Source of the DNA: CAVWDI01 sp963793095
GTDB lineage: Bacteria > Chloroflexota > Anaerolineae > Anaerolineales > UBA4823
DNA: 64,000 nt
Reading direction: 5' to 3'
Assembly: GCA_963793095.1 (NCBI GenBank)
Contig: CAWBYY010000009.1
Location: 87,550 to 151,549 of the forward strand
Positions 9,520 through 19,105 of this stretch are shown piece by piece. Below the pieces are notes generated by a model that worked only from the letters and a program-made list of their open reading frames with translations, was not told where the DNA came from and did not search any database. The position numbers and the translations under genes were made by a program. Every line of letters begins with the position of its first letter. The first letter of the stretch is position 1.

Positions 9520-10967
9520 TCAACCCTTATAACACAACACCGGGTTCCTGGCCGCGGCGGTCTCATCCAGCCGTGAGACCGGGGAGACATGCGGGGCGCT
9601 GTGCAGCACTTCCGGCTCATCCTGGGCTTCTTCCTTGATCTTAATCAACGCTTCCGCAAAACTGTCCAGGGTCTGCTTGCTCTCGGTTTCGGTCGGCTCG
9701 ATCATCAGCGCATCGTGCACGATCAGCGGGAAGTAATTGGTCGGCGGGTGGTGCCCGTAATCGATCAGCCGCTTGGACACGTCCAGGGCGATCACATCCG
9801 TACCGGCGTATATCCCCGTGCACCACAAACTCGTGCATGCAGGTGCGCTCGACCGCCAGCTTGAAGTGCGGCGCGACCTTTGCTTTCAGGTAGTTGGCGT
9901 TCAGCACGGCATTCTCCGAGACCTCCCGCAGGCCGTCCGGCGCCCATCATGCGGATGTAGGTGTAAGCCCGGATGAAGCATGCCGTAGTTGCCGTAAGAA
10001 GGCCTTCAGAGCGACCGATCGACTGCTCCGGCGTTATCAGCTTGTAAACCACCGCCATCCTTCACCGCCATCGGTCCCGGCAGGAAGGGCGCCAGTTCTG
10101 CGCGTCACCCCGACCGGCCCGCAGCCCGGGCCGCCACCGCCGTGGGGGGTGGTGAAGGTCTTGTGCAGGTTGAAATGCAGCACGTCGAAGCCCAGGTCGC
10201 CCGGCTTGGCGATGCCCATCAGGGCGTTCAGGTTGGCCCCGTCGCCGTACACCAGCCCGCCGCAGTTGTGGACCGTCTCGCACACCTCCAGCACCTGCTC
10301 CTCGAACAGGCCCAGGGTGTTGGGATTGGTCAGCATCAGCCCCACCACCGTGTCATCGCACTCGCGCTTCAGCGCCTCCAGGTCGACATTGCCGCGCGCG
10401 TCCGAGGGCAGTTCGACCACGGTGAAACCGCTCATGGCGGTCGAGGCCGGGTTGGTGCCGTGGGCCGAATCGGGGATCAGCATCTTGGTGCGCTTGCTGT
10501 CGCCCCGGCTCTCGTGGTAGGCGCGCATGATCAGCACACCTGCAAACTCGCCGTGGGCGCCCGCCGCCGGCTGCAGGGATACCCCTGCAAAGCCGGATAT
10601 CTCCGCCAGCATCTCCTGCAGTTCGTACATCAACTGCAGGCTGCCCTGGACCGTGGCTCCGGCTGCAGGGGATGCACGTGCGGTCAGGCCTTCGATCGAA
10701 GCGGCCCGCTCTCGTTCACCTTGGGGTTGTATTTCATCGTGCACGAGCCCAGCGGGTAGAAGACGGTATCGATCGCGTAATTCATCTGGCTCAGGTGGGT
10801 GTAATGGCGCACGAAGTCCAGTTCGCTCACCTCCGGCAGGTTGAGGTCGTCTCCCGCAGCAGTTCAGCCGGCAGTTCGAGCTGCAGGCACGTCCAGTTCC
10901 GGCAGGGTGTAGGCCCTCCGCCCGGGGGAGGAGATTTCAAAGATCAAGGGTTCAGTTGTTTTCTCAT
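9520..10967 (-). CDS. gcvPB: Glycine dehydrogenase (decarboxylating) subunit 2, frame broken in several places
   Basis: The PLP-binding catalytic subunit of the P-protein of the glycine cleavage system, which decarboxylates glycine and passes aminomethyl to the lipoyl arm of GcvH. The longest intact piece (10037-10744) holds the active-site region HFNLHKTFTTPHGGGGPG with the PLP lysine, and AHGTNPASTAMSG. The start (ATG at 10965-10967) overlaps the gcvPA stop in an ATGA, and the C-terminus ends NPVLCYKG at 9520. At least four shifts are visible: just after the start near 10950, around 10700-10860, near 10040 and near 9830. The usual length is about 480 aa, which the full span matches. The frames make sense only when joined, so sequence error or recent decay are both possible. 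Confidence 0.8.
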
Positions 10968-12335
10968 TGTTCAGGCTCCTCTATCCGATCCCTGCCAGGC
11001 TGCTCGACCAGGTGGTCGATCTGGGCTTGTACTGTTCATCTCGGTCACGCACACCAGCATCTGGTTCACCCTGTCCGGGTAATCCGCCTCAGGTCGTACC
11101 CGCCCAAAATGCCTGTCTTCGAGCAGTTCCCGGTTGAGTTCCGCCACCGGTCCGGGACACTCGACCACAAACTCGTTGAAGAACGGGCCCTGTTGAGAGC
11201 ACTCGTAATCGGCCAGCTTATCGATCTCCCGGGCGGCATAGTGGGCTTTGTGGTAGCACAGTTCCGCCACCGCCCGCAGCCCCTGCTTGCCCATGTAGGC
11301 CAGGTACATGCCCGCGATCAGGGCGATCAAGTCCCTGGTTGGTGCAGATGTTGCTGGTCGCTTTTTCGCGCCGGATGTGCTGCTCGCGCGGCGAGAGGGT
11401 CAGCACATAACCGCGCCGGCCTTCCGTGTCGACTGTCTCGCCCACCAGCCGTGCCCGGCATTTTGCGCACGTTCTTCATCGTCGCCGCAAACACACCCAG
11501 GTACGGGCCGCCGAAATTCAGGCCTGCCCCGAACGGCTGGCCTTCGGCCGACCACGATATCCGCCCCGTACTGGCCGGGCGGTTTGAGCAGTCCCCAGGC
11601 TGTGGATCGGGTTGGCTACCACCACCAGCAGCGCCCCTGCAGCATGGACTGCTTCCGCCAGCCCGTCCAGATCGCGGCAATTCGCCGAAGAAGTCCGGGT
11701 TCTGCACAATCAGGCAGGCGGTCTCCTCATCCAGCATCTCCCCCAGGTCCTCCAGGCTGGCATCCAGGTCCTCATCGCCCGTCACCTGCAGTTCCGCCGC
11801 CCGGCAGGTATGTCCGCAGCACCTGCCGGTACTGGGGGTGCACGCCCGGCGAAACCAGTGATCTTATTGCGCTTGCCGCGGGTCGACGTTGAAGCTCATG
11901 ATGGCCGCTTCCGCCATCGAGGTGGCCCCGTCGTAGTGGCTGGCGTTGACCACCTCCATGCCGGTCAGTTCGGCGATCATGCTCTGGTATTCAAAGATGG
12001 CCTGCAGGGTGCCCTGGCTGACCTCCGGCTGGTAGGGGGTGTAGGCTGTCAGAAATTCGCCCCGCCCCGCCAGGGACGAGACCGCACTGGGCACAAAGTG
12101 GTTGTATGCCCCCGCCCCGATGAACGTGTTGAAGCACGCCGTTGATTTGTTCTTTTCCGCAAGAGCGTGCAGTTCCGTTAATATCTCCATCTCGGATACA
12201 GCCTGCGGCAGGTTCCAGTTCCGGGAAGCGGTATCCCTGGGGGACATCCTCAAACAGGGCCTCCAGCGATGGAACCCCGATCGCCTCCAGCATCTCGCCC
12301 AGCTCCCGGTCTGTTTGCGGTAAATACGGGGTCAT
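10964..12335 (-). CDS. gcvPA: Glycine dehydrogenase (decarboxylating) subunit 1, frame broken in many places
   Basis: The non-PLP-lysine subunit of the two-subunit P-protein. The ATG at 12335 overlaps the gcvH stop as ATGA. Joined across shifts near 12220, 11865, about 11690, about 11460, 11330 and 11030, the pieces read in family order: MTPYLPQTDRELGEML, then FIGAGAYNHFVPSAV and TAYTPYQPEVSQGTLQ, ETACLIVQNPDFFG, GLNFGGPYLGVFA, REQHIRREKATSNICTNQ and a final CVTEMN segment. The tail in the corrected frame ends EEPEQ and its TGA overlaps the gcvPB ATG. The expected length is about 450 aa and the span fits. The density of shifts here and in gcvPB is the highest in the window. Confidence 0.78.
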
Positions 12336-12722
12336 TCCTGCTCTTCCTCGATTTTCTTCTCGTAATCCTGCGCTGAAAGCAGCAGATCGAACTCGGACGG
12401 GTCGCTGGCTTTGAATTTCAAAATCCAGCCTTCCCCGTACGGGTCGCTGTTCAGAATCTCCGGGGTGTCAACCAGGGCTTCATTGACCTCCACCACCTCT
12501 CCGCCCATCGGCAGGTACAGGTCCGCCGCCGCTTTGACCGATTCGACCACCCCGATTGTGTCGCCTTTCCCGAACTCATCGCCAGCGTCTGGCGGCTCCA
12601 GGTAAACAATATCCGAAAGCTGGTCCTGGGCATGGTCGCTGATTCCGTAGGCGAACAGGTCGCCTTCCGGTCGTAACCCACTCGTGATCTTTCGAATAGC
12701 GGGCTTCCTTATCTATTTTCAT
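12332..12722 (-). CDS. gcvH: Glycine cleavage system H protein, one frameshift
   Basis: The lipoyl carrier of the glycine cleavage system, which shuttles the aminomethyl group between P and T proteins. ATG at 12722-12720, preceded by AGGAG, begins MKIDKEARYSKDHEWV. One shift near 12670 leads to EGDLFAYGISDHAQDQL and then the lipoylation site VESVKAAADLYLP, where Lys carries lipoate. The C-terminus is DYEKKIEEEQE. The length of about 129 aa is normal. It is the first gene of gcvH-gcvPA-gcvPB, with four-base ATGA overlaps at both joints. gcvT and the L protein are not in the window. No glycine riboswitch was recognised upstream. Confidence 0.82.
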
Positions 12723-12974
12723 TGTGAGTTTCTCCTGGAAAATTGGAATGTTTTTGATTGTTTAATTGGATTTACCTGACCTTAATTTTACACGATGTGC
12801 CATACCTTAGACAAGCCGTATCCCCGGGTTCGCCGTTTTTGCCCGCGGAACTAAGTTGATTCAGCATCCCCTTCTTATTCGCTTGAGTATTTCTCTCAAC
12901 AATTTCCTGTGCTGCCTGTTTCTATTCATTTATAATGAGAAAATCCAAGTAGTTTATATTTAAACTTAATGTAC

Positions 12975-13044
12975 TTCGTGCCTTTGTGGTTCAAAATAAT
13001 AAATAACCTTTGCGTTCTTTGTGCCTTTGTGGTTCAAAAATAAT
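12975..13044. repeat. Short direct repeat in the gcvH / serine hydrolase divergent intergenic region
   Basis: The 360-base region 12723-13083 has no gene. Two copies of GTGCCTTTGTGGTTCAAAA occur at about 12978-12996 and 13021-13039, each followed by TAAT. A third partial unit (TGCGTTCTTAACGCC) comes next. The repeat ends just before the RBS of the gene at 13084. Confidence 0.6.
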
Positions 13045-13083
13045 CAAATTCCTATGCGTTCTTAACGCCTTTTTGGGAGAAAA

Positions 13084-14760
13084 ATGATCGATACGCAGCC
13101 TCTCCACCATTACATTCGCCAACATATGGCGCGCCACAAAACCCCGGGACTGGCTCTGGCCCTGACAGATCGCAGCGAGACCCTTCATCTGGCAACCTTC
13201 GGGTATTCCGATCTGGAAGCCGGGACCTCCCTGGCTGAAGCCGACCTGTTCGAAATAGGCTCGATTGGCAAGACATTCACCGCAATCGCGCTTCTCCAGG
13301 CAGTTGAAAGAGGCGAACTCGACCTGCACTCCCCTGTGACGGATTACCTGCCCTGGTTCCGGATAAAAAACAGGTACAGTCCGATCACGATCCACCACCT
13401 GCTTACCCATACTTCCGGGCTGATCGAAGGGACCGATTTCACCCCAGACGGGCGGGGCGAAGTCTGGGCGCTGCGCCAGACTGAGATCGGCTCCCCACCC
13501 GGAGAGCGCTTCCACTATTCCAACGTGGGGTATAAAGTTCTCGGGTTGGTCCTCGAGGCCGCCACAGGATGCCCTTACCCGGAAGGACTGCGGGCGGGCA
13601 TCTTCGAGCCTCTAGGAATGGGCGATTCACTCGCCGAAATCACCCACCATGACAGGCCGCGGATGGCAAAGGGCTACCGGCCCCTGTATGACGACCGGCC
13701 CTTCCATCCCAGCCAGCCGCTCTATCCCGCCCCCTGGCTTGAGACAAACACCTCCGACGGATCGGTCGCTTCCAGCGCCTCCGACATGGCGAAATTCGCC
13801 CGTATGCTGCTCAACGCAGGGAAAGTGGAAGGGAGGCCGGTAATATCAACTAGCAGTTTCGAACTTATGACAACCCGCCACATCCCCCAGGATGAAGACT
13901 GGTATTACGGTTACGGCCTGGATATCTTCGCACGCGAAGGCTATGCGCATGCCGGTCATGCCGGCGATATGCCCGGTTATGAAGCGTTTATGTGGCTGGA
14001 CCTGGATAACAGCCTGGCTTGCGTTATGCTGGCAACCCATCCCCACCCGCCCGGAATCTCGCTGCCTATCCTGGATTACCTGCGGGCTTCCCGGCTGGGT
14101 GAAACCCCGGCCGAACTGCCTGCCCCACCCGATCCCTTCAGGCTGGTAGAGGCAGATCCAGCGGTTTATGCTGGCTTATTCAAGAAAGTCGACAGTGTTT
14201 CACCAGCTATTCAATCAGGCCGGGTTGGCGCCTGGCACTCCCCCGGCGGGTTGCCTTCAACGCTCTTATTTAAATCCAGCCGCGACAGCCTTTCTCTGGA
14301 GTATTCAGACACCCTGATCCCGCTCGAACCGCGTGGAAAGGATAAATTCTTTACCAGCCACCCGGATTTTGACCGTTTTTTTTTCCAGTTTGGATACATG
14401 GATGCAGGTAACGCCAACCAGCAGGCTGATGAATTGTACTGGGGACCGGACTGGTTTGTCAGAGATACTTATAAAGGGGCGCTCATGTTTGATATTCCGC
14501 CAGCTTGGGAGGCTTTTTGCGGCCATTACCGCTCTCACAATCCCTGGGAATCCAATTTCCGGGTATTCGAGCGCAAAGGCCAATTGATACTGGCATGGCC
14601 GTCCGGGAAAGAAGAACCTCTCCACCCATTTGGCGACAGCAGCTTCCGGATTGGCGAACAGGGCTCACCCGAAAGGATTTCTTTTGACCAGATCGCCGCC
14701 GGCCAGGCGCTGCGCGCCAGGCGGTCCTGCTGCGACTATTTCCGCTTTTTTACACCATAG
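13084..14760 (+). CDS. Serine hydrolase of the beta-lactamase/penicillin-binding (class C) family
   Basis: A 558-aa protein of the Beta-lactamase (PF00144) family. The nucleophile motif SIGK is at 60-63 (Ser60, Lys63), YSN at 145-147 and a KTG-like motif HAGHAG near 298-303 in place of HxG/KTG. This set is typical of esterases, D-amino-acid or D-peptide hydrolases rather than true beta-lactamases. A C-terminal beta-rich domain of about 180 aa follows, as in family members with a DUF3471-like tail. No signal peptide is evident, which suggests a cytosolic enzyme, or the true start lies elsewhere. ATG 13084 follows GGGAGAAAA. The substrate is unknown. Confidence 0.85.
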   Translation: MIDTQPLHHYIRQHMARHKTPGLALALTDRSETLHLATFGYSDLEAGTSLAEADLFEIGSIGKTFTAIALLQAVERGELDLHSPVTDYLPWFRIKNRYSPITIHHLLTHTSGLIEGTDFTPDGRGEVWALRQTEIGSPPGERFHYSNVGYKVLGLVLEAATGCPYPEGLRAGIFEPLGMGDSLAEITHHDRPRMAKGYRPLYDDRPFHPSQPLYPAPWLETNTSDGSVASSASDMAKFARMLLNAGKVEGRPVISTSSFELMTTRHIPQDEDWYYGYGLDIFAREGYAHAGHAGDMPGYEAFMWLDLDNSLACVMLATHPHPPGISLPILDYLRASRLGETPAELPAPPDPFRLVEADPAVYAGLFKKVDSVSPAIQSGRVGAWHSPGGLPSTLLFKSSRDSLSLEYSDTLIPLEPRGKDKFFTSHPDFDRFFFQFGYMDAGNANQQADELYWGPDWFVRDTYKGALMFDIPPAWEAFCGHYRSHNPWESNFRVFERKGQLILAWPSGKEEPLHPFGDSSFRIGEQGSPERISFDQIAAGQALRARRSCCDYFRFFTP

Positions 14761-15003
14761 CCGGCTCAAGGCTTTCCTCTTAACAGCTGAGGTTTTATAC
14801 GCTCCGCAAGCAGACCCGACCTTTTATGAAGATACAGTCCTCCATTTGTTATTTTCCAAATGCACCTGAAAAATCCTGTCCAATAATAAAAAAAAACAAT
14901 ATAATAACTAACAGCCATTTATACATACCCGGTTGATCCGGATATGACCTTTAAGTCCGGTCCTGATCCATCCAATTACCATGCAAAATGAGGAGGTTAA
15001 GCG

Positions 15004-16137
15004 ATGAGACTTCAATCCCAAATTCACAAAAATAAGCTTCAAGTACTGCGGGCATTTATTCCAGGCATTCTGCTGGTCCTGAGTTTTCTTATCAGTTCCT
15101 GCGGTTTGCTGCCGTTCTCCTCCCAGGGGGAAGAACAGGATATGGCTGCGATTGAGCAGAGCATCCAGGCCACAATCATGGCGGACCAGGCCACCCAGGC
15201 TTTCCTGGATGCGGTAAAACAGCAGACAGCCATTTCGATCCAGGCGACCCAGGCCGCTCTGGAGGCCGGGGTTGTTGAAACCGAGCCGCCCCAGGCGACC
15301 GAAGAACTTGAAACCACCGAAGAGGTAACCGCCGAAGACGCCCAGGAAGAGCCTGCTGAAACCGAAGCCCAGGAAGACGCCGCCGAAAGCCAGGCTGCCG
15401 CCCAGTTCTCGGAGGAAGATTTTGAAGCCTGGCTTGAAGACGCCAAGATCCTGCTCTACGAGGACGCGGTCAACGCCCCCTGGCTGGCGCGCTATGTCAA
15501 GGATGCCCTCGATAATATGGACCTTGAGTATAAAGACGACGGCAGCGCGGTTGGCTGGTTGAAATCAGACCTGCTAGGCAGCGAATGGGACCTGGTGATC
15601 CTGGCCCTCGAAGACCCTGGTATCCCCCCGATGGGAGAGTACTTTGATTACCTCCAGGAGGCGATCAACAAAGGCACGGCTGTGGTTATGGAGATCTGGT
15701 TCCTGGATATTGTCGGGAGGGGAGAAGTAGCCAGCGTGCTGTCGGACTGCGGGGTGGAATTTGAATCCGATTACGGTTTGAGCACCGGTTCGGTCAATGA
15801 CCTGATCAACTGGCCCCTGCCCGGCAAAAGCGACCACCCGATTTTTAACGAGCCTAATACCGGTTTCCGTTGGACCAATATCGCCACCTGGGGTCCATTC
15901 TTTGACCTGGGCGATTTTATAAAATTATCCGGTAAGAAGGATGACGCTGAACTGCTCCTGGGCGCGATTGCAACCGAGAAAAACTCCCACGGAACGCTGG
16001 CGGTTTGCAAGGACGGCAAATTTATCATCCAGACCTTCCACACCCACAACCTGGCTTACGAGGAAGCGGTCCCCCTGTGGGAGAATTACATTTACAACAC
16101 CCTCAAGGCAAAATACCTTGAAGAACAGGAGAACTGA
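15004..16137 (+). CDS. Lipoprotein with acidic linker and C-terminal glutamine-amidotransferase-like fold
   Basis: A 377-aa predicted lipoprotein: an N-terminal hydrophobic helix (about 17-31) ends at LISSC with Cys33, followed by a helical Ala/Gln-rich part and a Glu/Thr-rich linker (about 90-135). The C-terminal 235 residues alternate strands and helices like class-I glutamine-amidotransferase or ThuA-like domains (ILLYEDAV, WDLVILALEDPG, GTAVVMEIWFLD, KFIIQTFHTHNL), but no catalytic Cys-His-Glu triad is obvious. ATG 15004 follows GAGGAGGTTAAGCG. I do not know its function. It probably sits on the outer face of the cytoplasmic membrane and may bind a partner. Confidence 0.7.
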   Translation: MRLQSQIHKNKLQVLRAFIPGILLVLSFLISSCGLLPFSSQGEEQDMAAIEQSIQATIMADQATQAFLDAVKQQTAISIQATQAALEAGVVETEPPQATEELETTEEVTAEDAQEEPAETEAQEDAAESQAAAQFSEEDFEAWLEDAKILLYEDAVNAPWLARYVKDALDNMDLEYKDDGSAVGWLKSDLLGSEWDLVILALEDPGIPPMGEYFDYLQEAINKGTAVVMEIWFLDIVGRGEVASVLSDCGVEFESDYGLSTGSVNDLINWPLPGKSDHPIFNEPNTGFRWTNIATWGPFFDLGDFIKLSGKKDDAELLLGAIATEKNSHGTLAVCKDGKFIIQTFHTHNLAYEEAVPLWENYIYNTLKAKYLEEQEN

Positions 16138-16402
16138 GCCAGACCCGCAACATTCTTTTATAATTTAGCATAAGGAGCAAAACCATATCCAAAATTAAAT
16201 AAACAAGCTCGAGACTTCAACCCGGTCGCAATTGTGTGTCAACTTCCTCAAATAAAGAGGCTGAAAAAACATCCGGACTGGCAAAAAAATGCCCGCCAGG
16301 CGTTTTTCCGCCATCCGGGTGCTGATACACCAATTGCCTATCAATTCCGGGAAGATTTATATCAGCCAGCGATAATCAACTGGCTGGAATGGAGGGGAAT
16401 CG

Positions 16403-17032
16403 ATGAATAAATCAGGTTGGCTTGTATTAATTCTGATGCTGTGCCTGCCGGCATTGACCTGCAGCGTTTTCCAATCGGAAGACCCGGATGCAACAGCTAC
16501 CCGGATCGCTGCAGAAATATTTGCACAATTGACCGCTGAAGCGCCGACTGCTACTTTCACTGCGCTTCCAACCGAAACCCCCACACCCACAATCCCATCC
16601 ACTGCAACCCCAACCGACACCCCAATCCCAACCGACACCGTCCCACCCACACCGACCAGCACCCCCGAACCAACCAAACCCACTTCGCCCACCTTTGATC
16701 AAATCCTCATGTACTCTGAAGACGATTACAATGAGGGAAACATAGATAATTCAACCGACCGCTTTCCATCTGGCACAACCAGGGTTTACGCCTGTTTTGA
16801 TTACTGGGCGATGGACCCCACTCTGCGTTACTCTCTGTACTGGCGGGTTAATGGGGAGAGCTTTACAGAAGCCACCAGGGGCTGGGATGGGGATGAAGAA
16901 GGCACTATGTGCTGGTACATCTGGAAAGAAAGAAGCGGCTCTCTTCAAGGACTGCCGCGTGGGGAGTGGGATGTGATCCTTTATCTGGGCAGTGAACTTG
17001 CCCAGAAAACGAAGTTCCACATCGGCGATTGA
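16403..17032 (+). CDS. Secreted lipoprotein with Thr/Pro-rich linker, function unknown
   Basis: A 209-aa protein with a signal peptide ending near LTCS (possible lipobox Cys20), a helical segment, and a Thr/Pro repeat linker at about 48-92 made of TPTPT, TATPTDTPIP and similar units. A C-terminal globular domain of about 110 aa follows, with many aromatic residues (ACFDYWAMDP, YSLYWRVNG, GEWDVILYLG). This looks like an extracellular beta-sandwich or Ig-like module held off the surface by the linker, a layout common in Chloroflexi. ATG 16403 has GGAGGGGA upstream. Function unknown. Confidence 0.65.
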   Translation: MNKSGWLVLILMLCLPALTCSVFQSEDPDATATRIAAEIFAQLTAEAPTATFTALPTETPTPTIPSTATPTDTPIPTDTVPPTPTSTPEPTKPTSPTFDQILMYSEDDYNEGNIDNSTDRFPSGTTRVYACFDYWAMDPTLRYSLYWRVNGESFTEATRGWDGDEEGTMCWYIWKERSGSLQGLPRGEWDVILYLGSELAQKTKFHIGD

Positions 17033-17143
17033 AGCCCAAATAGTTGGATAAAAGTTTGGAGAGGTATTAATAATTTCCCGGGACATATTGCCGGATATTG
17101 TTGGCGAGGCGTTTCAAGAAACCTGATTTATAATACCGTCGTT

Positions 17144-17326
17144 ATGCGAACTATCACCATCAGGGTCCCCGACTATGTCTATGAGACCGTGCGCGACCTG
17201 GCCCGCAAACAGGGCGTCTCCATAAACCAGTACGCCTACCTGGTGTTAGCGGAGCGAACCTCCCGGACAATGGCCCAGGGCTACCGCGACCCGGATCCGA
17301 AAGGGAAAGACCGGGTTCAGGATTAG
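17144..17326 (+). CDS. Small ribbon-helix-helix DNA-binding protein
   Basis: 60 aa. The N-terminal strand RTITIRVPDYVYE followed by two helices (TVRDLARKQGVSINQYAYLVLAE) is the Arc/CopG/HicB-type ribbon-helix-helix pattern, found in antitoxins and small repressors. There is no obvious RBS: TATAAT at 17129-17134 ends nine bases before the ATG, so the transcript may be leaderless. No toxin gene is seen beside it, so an antitoxin role is only a possibility. Confidence 0.65.
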   Translation: MRTITIRVPDYVYETVRDLARKQGVSINQYAYLVLAERTSRTMAQGYRDPDPKGKDRVQD

Positions 17327-17353
17327 CCAGGGGTTCGTGGTCCGAAGCCTTTT

Positions 17354-17749
17354 CTAATTCAACCACCCCGGAAAGAGGTCTTTTAAAGGCGTCAGCAGCA
17401 GTATTAAAATAAGCAGGTCAAATGCCGCCCCAATTTTCGCTCCGGACGGCACCGTGTTCCACCAGGGCAGGATCACAACCAGCGAGAGCAGCGCCCCAAC
17501 CACCGCCAGGGTTTGCCACCAGGCCGCCTCCACTGCCAGCCCAACGCCCGCCGCAACCAGGACAGCCGCGGCAGCCAGCCATAATAACCCAAACAGGCGC
17601 CCGACCAGGCTCTGCAGCCCAACTCCGGATGAAAAAATCCATGGTCTGCGCCCGAAACCGGCATCATTATTTGTCCAGGAAGCGAAAAACCCCGAAACGT
17701 GGGCCAATCCATGCCCGATCAGTGGGACTGCAAGTGCTAAACGAATCAT
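17354..17749 (-). CDS. Small membrane protein, function unknown
   Basis: About 131 aa with four predicted membrane helices (residues 3-20, 45-70, 75-95 and 105-122). ATG at 17749 follows GGAGG with a six-base spacer and is preferred to the TTG two codons upstream. It begins MIRLALAVPLIGHGLAHVSG, a small polar motif (GHGLAH) inside the first helix that could bind a ligand or metal. It converges with the ribbon-helix-helix gene. No family is recognised with certainty. Confidence 0.6.
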   Translation of the reverse strand: MIRLALAVPLIGHGLAHVSGFFASWTNNDAGFGRRPWIFSSGVGLQSLVGRLFGLLWLAAAAVLVAAGVGLAVEAAWWQTLAVVGALLSLVVILPWWNTVPSGAKIGAAFDLLILILLLTPLKDLFPGWLN

Positions 17750-17991
17750 GCCCAACCTCCAATTTACCGATCCAATTTAGAGCTAGCGGTGTCAGGTGTC
17801 ATGAGGGGACCTGTGGCTCTTCCGGATTGGTGAGTGGATTCCGCCGCCAGCCCGGTACCGTAGCCGCTGTAAATATTTACGTAAACACGCCCGGCAGGTT
17901 TCAGATTATCCATACTGGTTTATTAATCCCAGCAACCCGCCCGCTACTGCGGTGTTACTACTGTATATCAAATATATATAAGGGGTGAACC

Positions 17992-18848
17992 ATGCCAGCG
18001 ACCGCAATTATCACCGACAGCGATTCAAGCATCCCGGCCGAAATCTCAGAGCGCCTCCAGATCCGCCAGGTGCCGATTAACATTCATTTTGGTGAAGAGA
18101 CCCTCCGGACCGGGGTGGACATCAACGACGGAGAGCTTTTCGCCCGGGTGGACCGCGGCGACCCTTACCCGACTACCTCCGCGCCCCTCCCCGGGGCAGT
18201 TCGTGGAAGCTTTCCAGGGGGCATTCGCCGATGGTGCCCAGAACCTGATCTGTTACTGCGTCAGCGCTGAGGTCAGCGCCACCTACAACGCCGCCCTGCA
18301 GGCTTGTAACGAGCTGCCTGATAAGGATATTACGGTGGTCGATACCCGCAGCCTTTCCCTGGGCCAGGGATTTCTGGCGATCGCGGCCGCCGAAGCAGCC
18401 CGGCAGGGCGCCGCCAGAGATGAAATCCTGTCGCTTACTGATGACATGGGGGGGCGCTGCCACCTGTTCGCAGCCCTTGCCACCCTCAAGTACCTGGCGA
18501 AGAGCGGGCGGGTGCCCACCCTGCAGGCCAGCATCGGGAACCTGCTGAATGTGATGCCGGTCCTCACCATCCGCGACGGCACCCTGGACCTGCTGGAACG
18601 GGTGCGCACCCGCAAAAAAGCCTGGCCGCGGGTGGTTGAGCTGGCGGTTGAGGCCGCCGGTGGACAAACCGGTCGAGCGGATGGGCATCATCCACGTCAA
18701 CGCCCCGGCTGAAGCCCACCAGTTCCTGGACCTGCTCTCCCAAAGCCTGGAACCCCCGCAGGACACCTTCTTAGCCGAGCTTACCCCGGGCCTATCCGTC
18801 CACGGCGGGACCGGGATGGTCGGGGTTGTCTTTATTGGGGGCAAATAA
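17992..18848 (+). CDS. Second DegV family protein, two frameshifts
   Basis: A paralogue of the degV at 7930. ATG 17992 follows AAGGGG and gives AIITDSDSSIPAEIS and NIHFGEETLRTGVDI. A shift near 18190, in a C/G run, leads to GQFVEAFQGAFADGA, VVDTRSLSLGQG and YLAKSGRVPTLQ. A second shift near 18658 leads to RMGIIHVNAPAEAH and the fatty-acid pocket end SVHGGTGMVGVVF, stopping at 18848. The full span of 285 codons matches the family. As in other DegV proteins it should bind a fatty acid for the FakA kinase, which is not present here. It is not an adjacent duplicate of the first copy and the two are only moderately alike. Confidence 0.78.
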
Positions 18849-19105
18849 GCCCGGAATCCGCTTTATATTTCCAGGAATTAATTCAAATATTGTCGGATTG
18901 ATTGACCTGAGCTATCTTCAGGTTAAGACATCAGTACCTTTTTTTGTTTCGCCCCTTTGATAAAGGAACTCGTTTAGTGTCTCAAATTGTACCCAGAACT
19001 TTTTACAGACTTAACTCTGCCCTATCGATACTGGCAATATCACCTTCAGAAATTGTATGGCCGGGATTAAAGGGAATGATATTAAAATTTTGATAATAAC
19101 AAAAT

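Noticed and set aside
10142..10759. Long plus-strand frames over the gcv locus (also 11612-12145)
   Set aside because: Antisense shadows of gcvPB and gcvPA in GC-rich sequence; the real products are on the minus strand.
12723..13083. Glycine riboswitch upstream of gcvH
   Set aside because: The expected conserved aptamer segments are not recognisable; the region holds only a short direct repeat.
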